Below, in pieces: positions 61,729 through 61,934 of a DNA stretch of 61,934 nt (positions are counted from its first letter, which is position 1; every line of letters begins with the position of its first letter). Made by a program: the position numbers and the translations under genes. The notes beneath the pieces are model-generated. The model had not been told where the DNA came from, searched no databases, and saw only the letters and a list, made by a program, of their open reading frames with translations. Location of the stretch: the NCBI GenBank assembly GCA_003165465.1, contig PLUM01000102.1, positions 1 to 61,934 on the forward strand. Direction: 5' to 3'. Origin of the DNA: Acidobacteriota bacterium. GTDB taxonomy: Bacteria; Acidobacteriota; Terriglobia; Acidiferrales; UBA7541.

Positions 61729-61934
61729 GGAATAACCTGATATTTATGCAACTTAGCTTTCCATTGAAGTTGAGCCGGGCCATTTAGCCGTCTGTTAATC
61801 CTTGCATCGTAGCACAGATTAAAGTGTGGCGGCGGATCTGAAAGCCAGCCCAACGCCTGCGGCAGCGAGCGTGGATGAATATGGATTCCAGCATCATGGC
61901 TTGCCCAACTCCTGAGAAACGGGGTTATCGTCAA
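61729..61934. other. Window end, no gene identified
   Basis: About 200 bp with no supported gene; a frame on the minus strand reaches the edge but has no recognisable features. Confidence 0.4.

Noticed and set aside
1..61934. tRNA, rRNA or riboswitch genes
   Set aside because: No cloverleaf-like stretch, rRNA core sequence or known aptamer consensus was recognised by eye, including upstream of ribBA and purC. A covariance-model scan would be needed to exclude divergent ones.

Overview
The window looks like chromosome from a GC-rich, aerobic soil bacterium of the phylum Acidobacteriota. This is an inference. It rests on the mix of genes (secreted DUF6152 and 'DLSGVW' paralog families, Tat-exported hydrolases, a photosynthetic-reaction-centre-cytochrome-like protein, a bacterial microcompartment (BMC) shell gene beside an aldehyde dehydrogenase) and on many dispersed palindromic intergenic elements. 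No rRNA, tRNA, CRISPR array or transposase was recognised.

Layout. 1-804 is the 3' half of groEL, closed by a hairpin terminator. 870-5031 is an AT-richer three-gene operon inserted after it: a NurA-type nuclease, a HerA/FtsK-type ATPase and a DUF4338 (DruA-like) protein. It is the best candidate for an undescribed anti-phage or DNA-processing system here. 5.2-7.3 kb holds small genes and repeats. 7.3-16.4 kb carries a decayed pirin copy, pirin, a membrane glycosyltransferase-like protein, DinB, ribBA, a site-2 protease, a Tat amidohydrolase, HU and dcd, the last two with back-to-back promoters. 16.5-22.6 kb holds a DedA-rhodanese fusion, marR-yceI, an SDR, a secreted TPR-like protein, a Fis-type regulator and purC. 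22.9-27.8 kb is smc plus a PIN toxin-antitoxin pair. 27.9-31.7 kb is a flavin reductase and a two-subunit molybdenum hydroxylase. 31.9-35.1 kb is a HEAT-like protein, a RodZ-like protein and a GAF-GGDEF protein.

35.2-37.7 kb is a minimal BMC module: one shell protein, a strong terminator, then an acylating-type aldehyde dehydrogenase with a long tail carrying two helices that resemble encapsulation peptides. 37.8-40.6 kb has a dienelactone hydrolase and a secreted heme/Vgb-propeller protein. 40.9-47.6 kb is a seven-gene run of secreted proteins (five paralogs of one unassigned family and two DUF6152 proteins) ending at a multicopper oxidase, possibly a periplasmic copper or redox module. 47.7-49.7 kb has a HAD phosphatase fused to a methyltransferase and broken by a 2-bp frameshift, then a Tat-exported DsrE-like protein. 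50.2-56.3 kb holds a multi-PAS hybrid histidine kinase and two diheme secreted cytochromes. 56.8 kb to the end has an AT-richer orphan gene, a cupin, small secreted proteins and PilZ-domain proteins.

All family names come from reading the translations. No database search was possible, so names are tentative where confidence is low.
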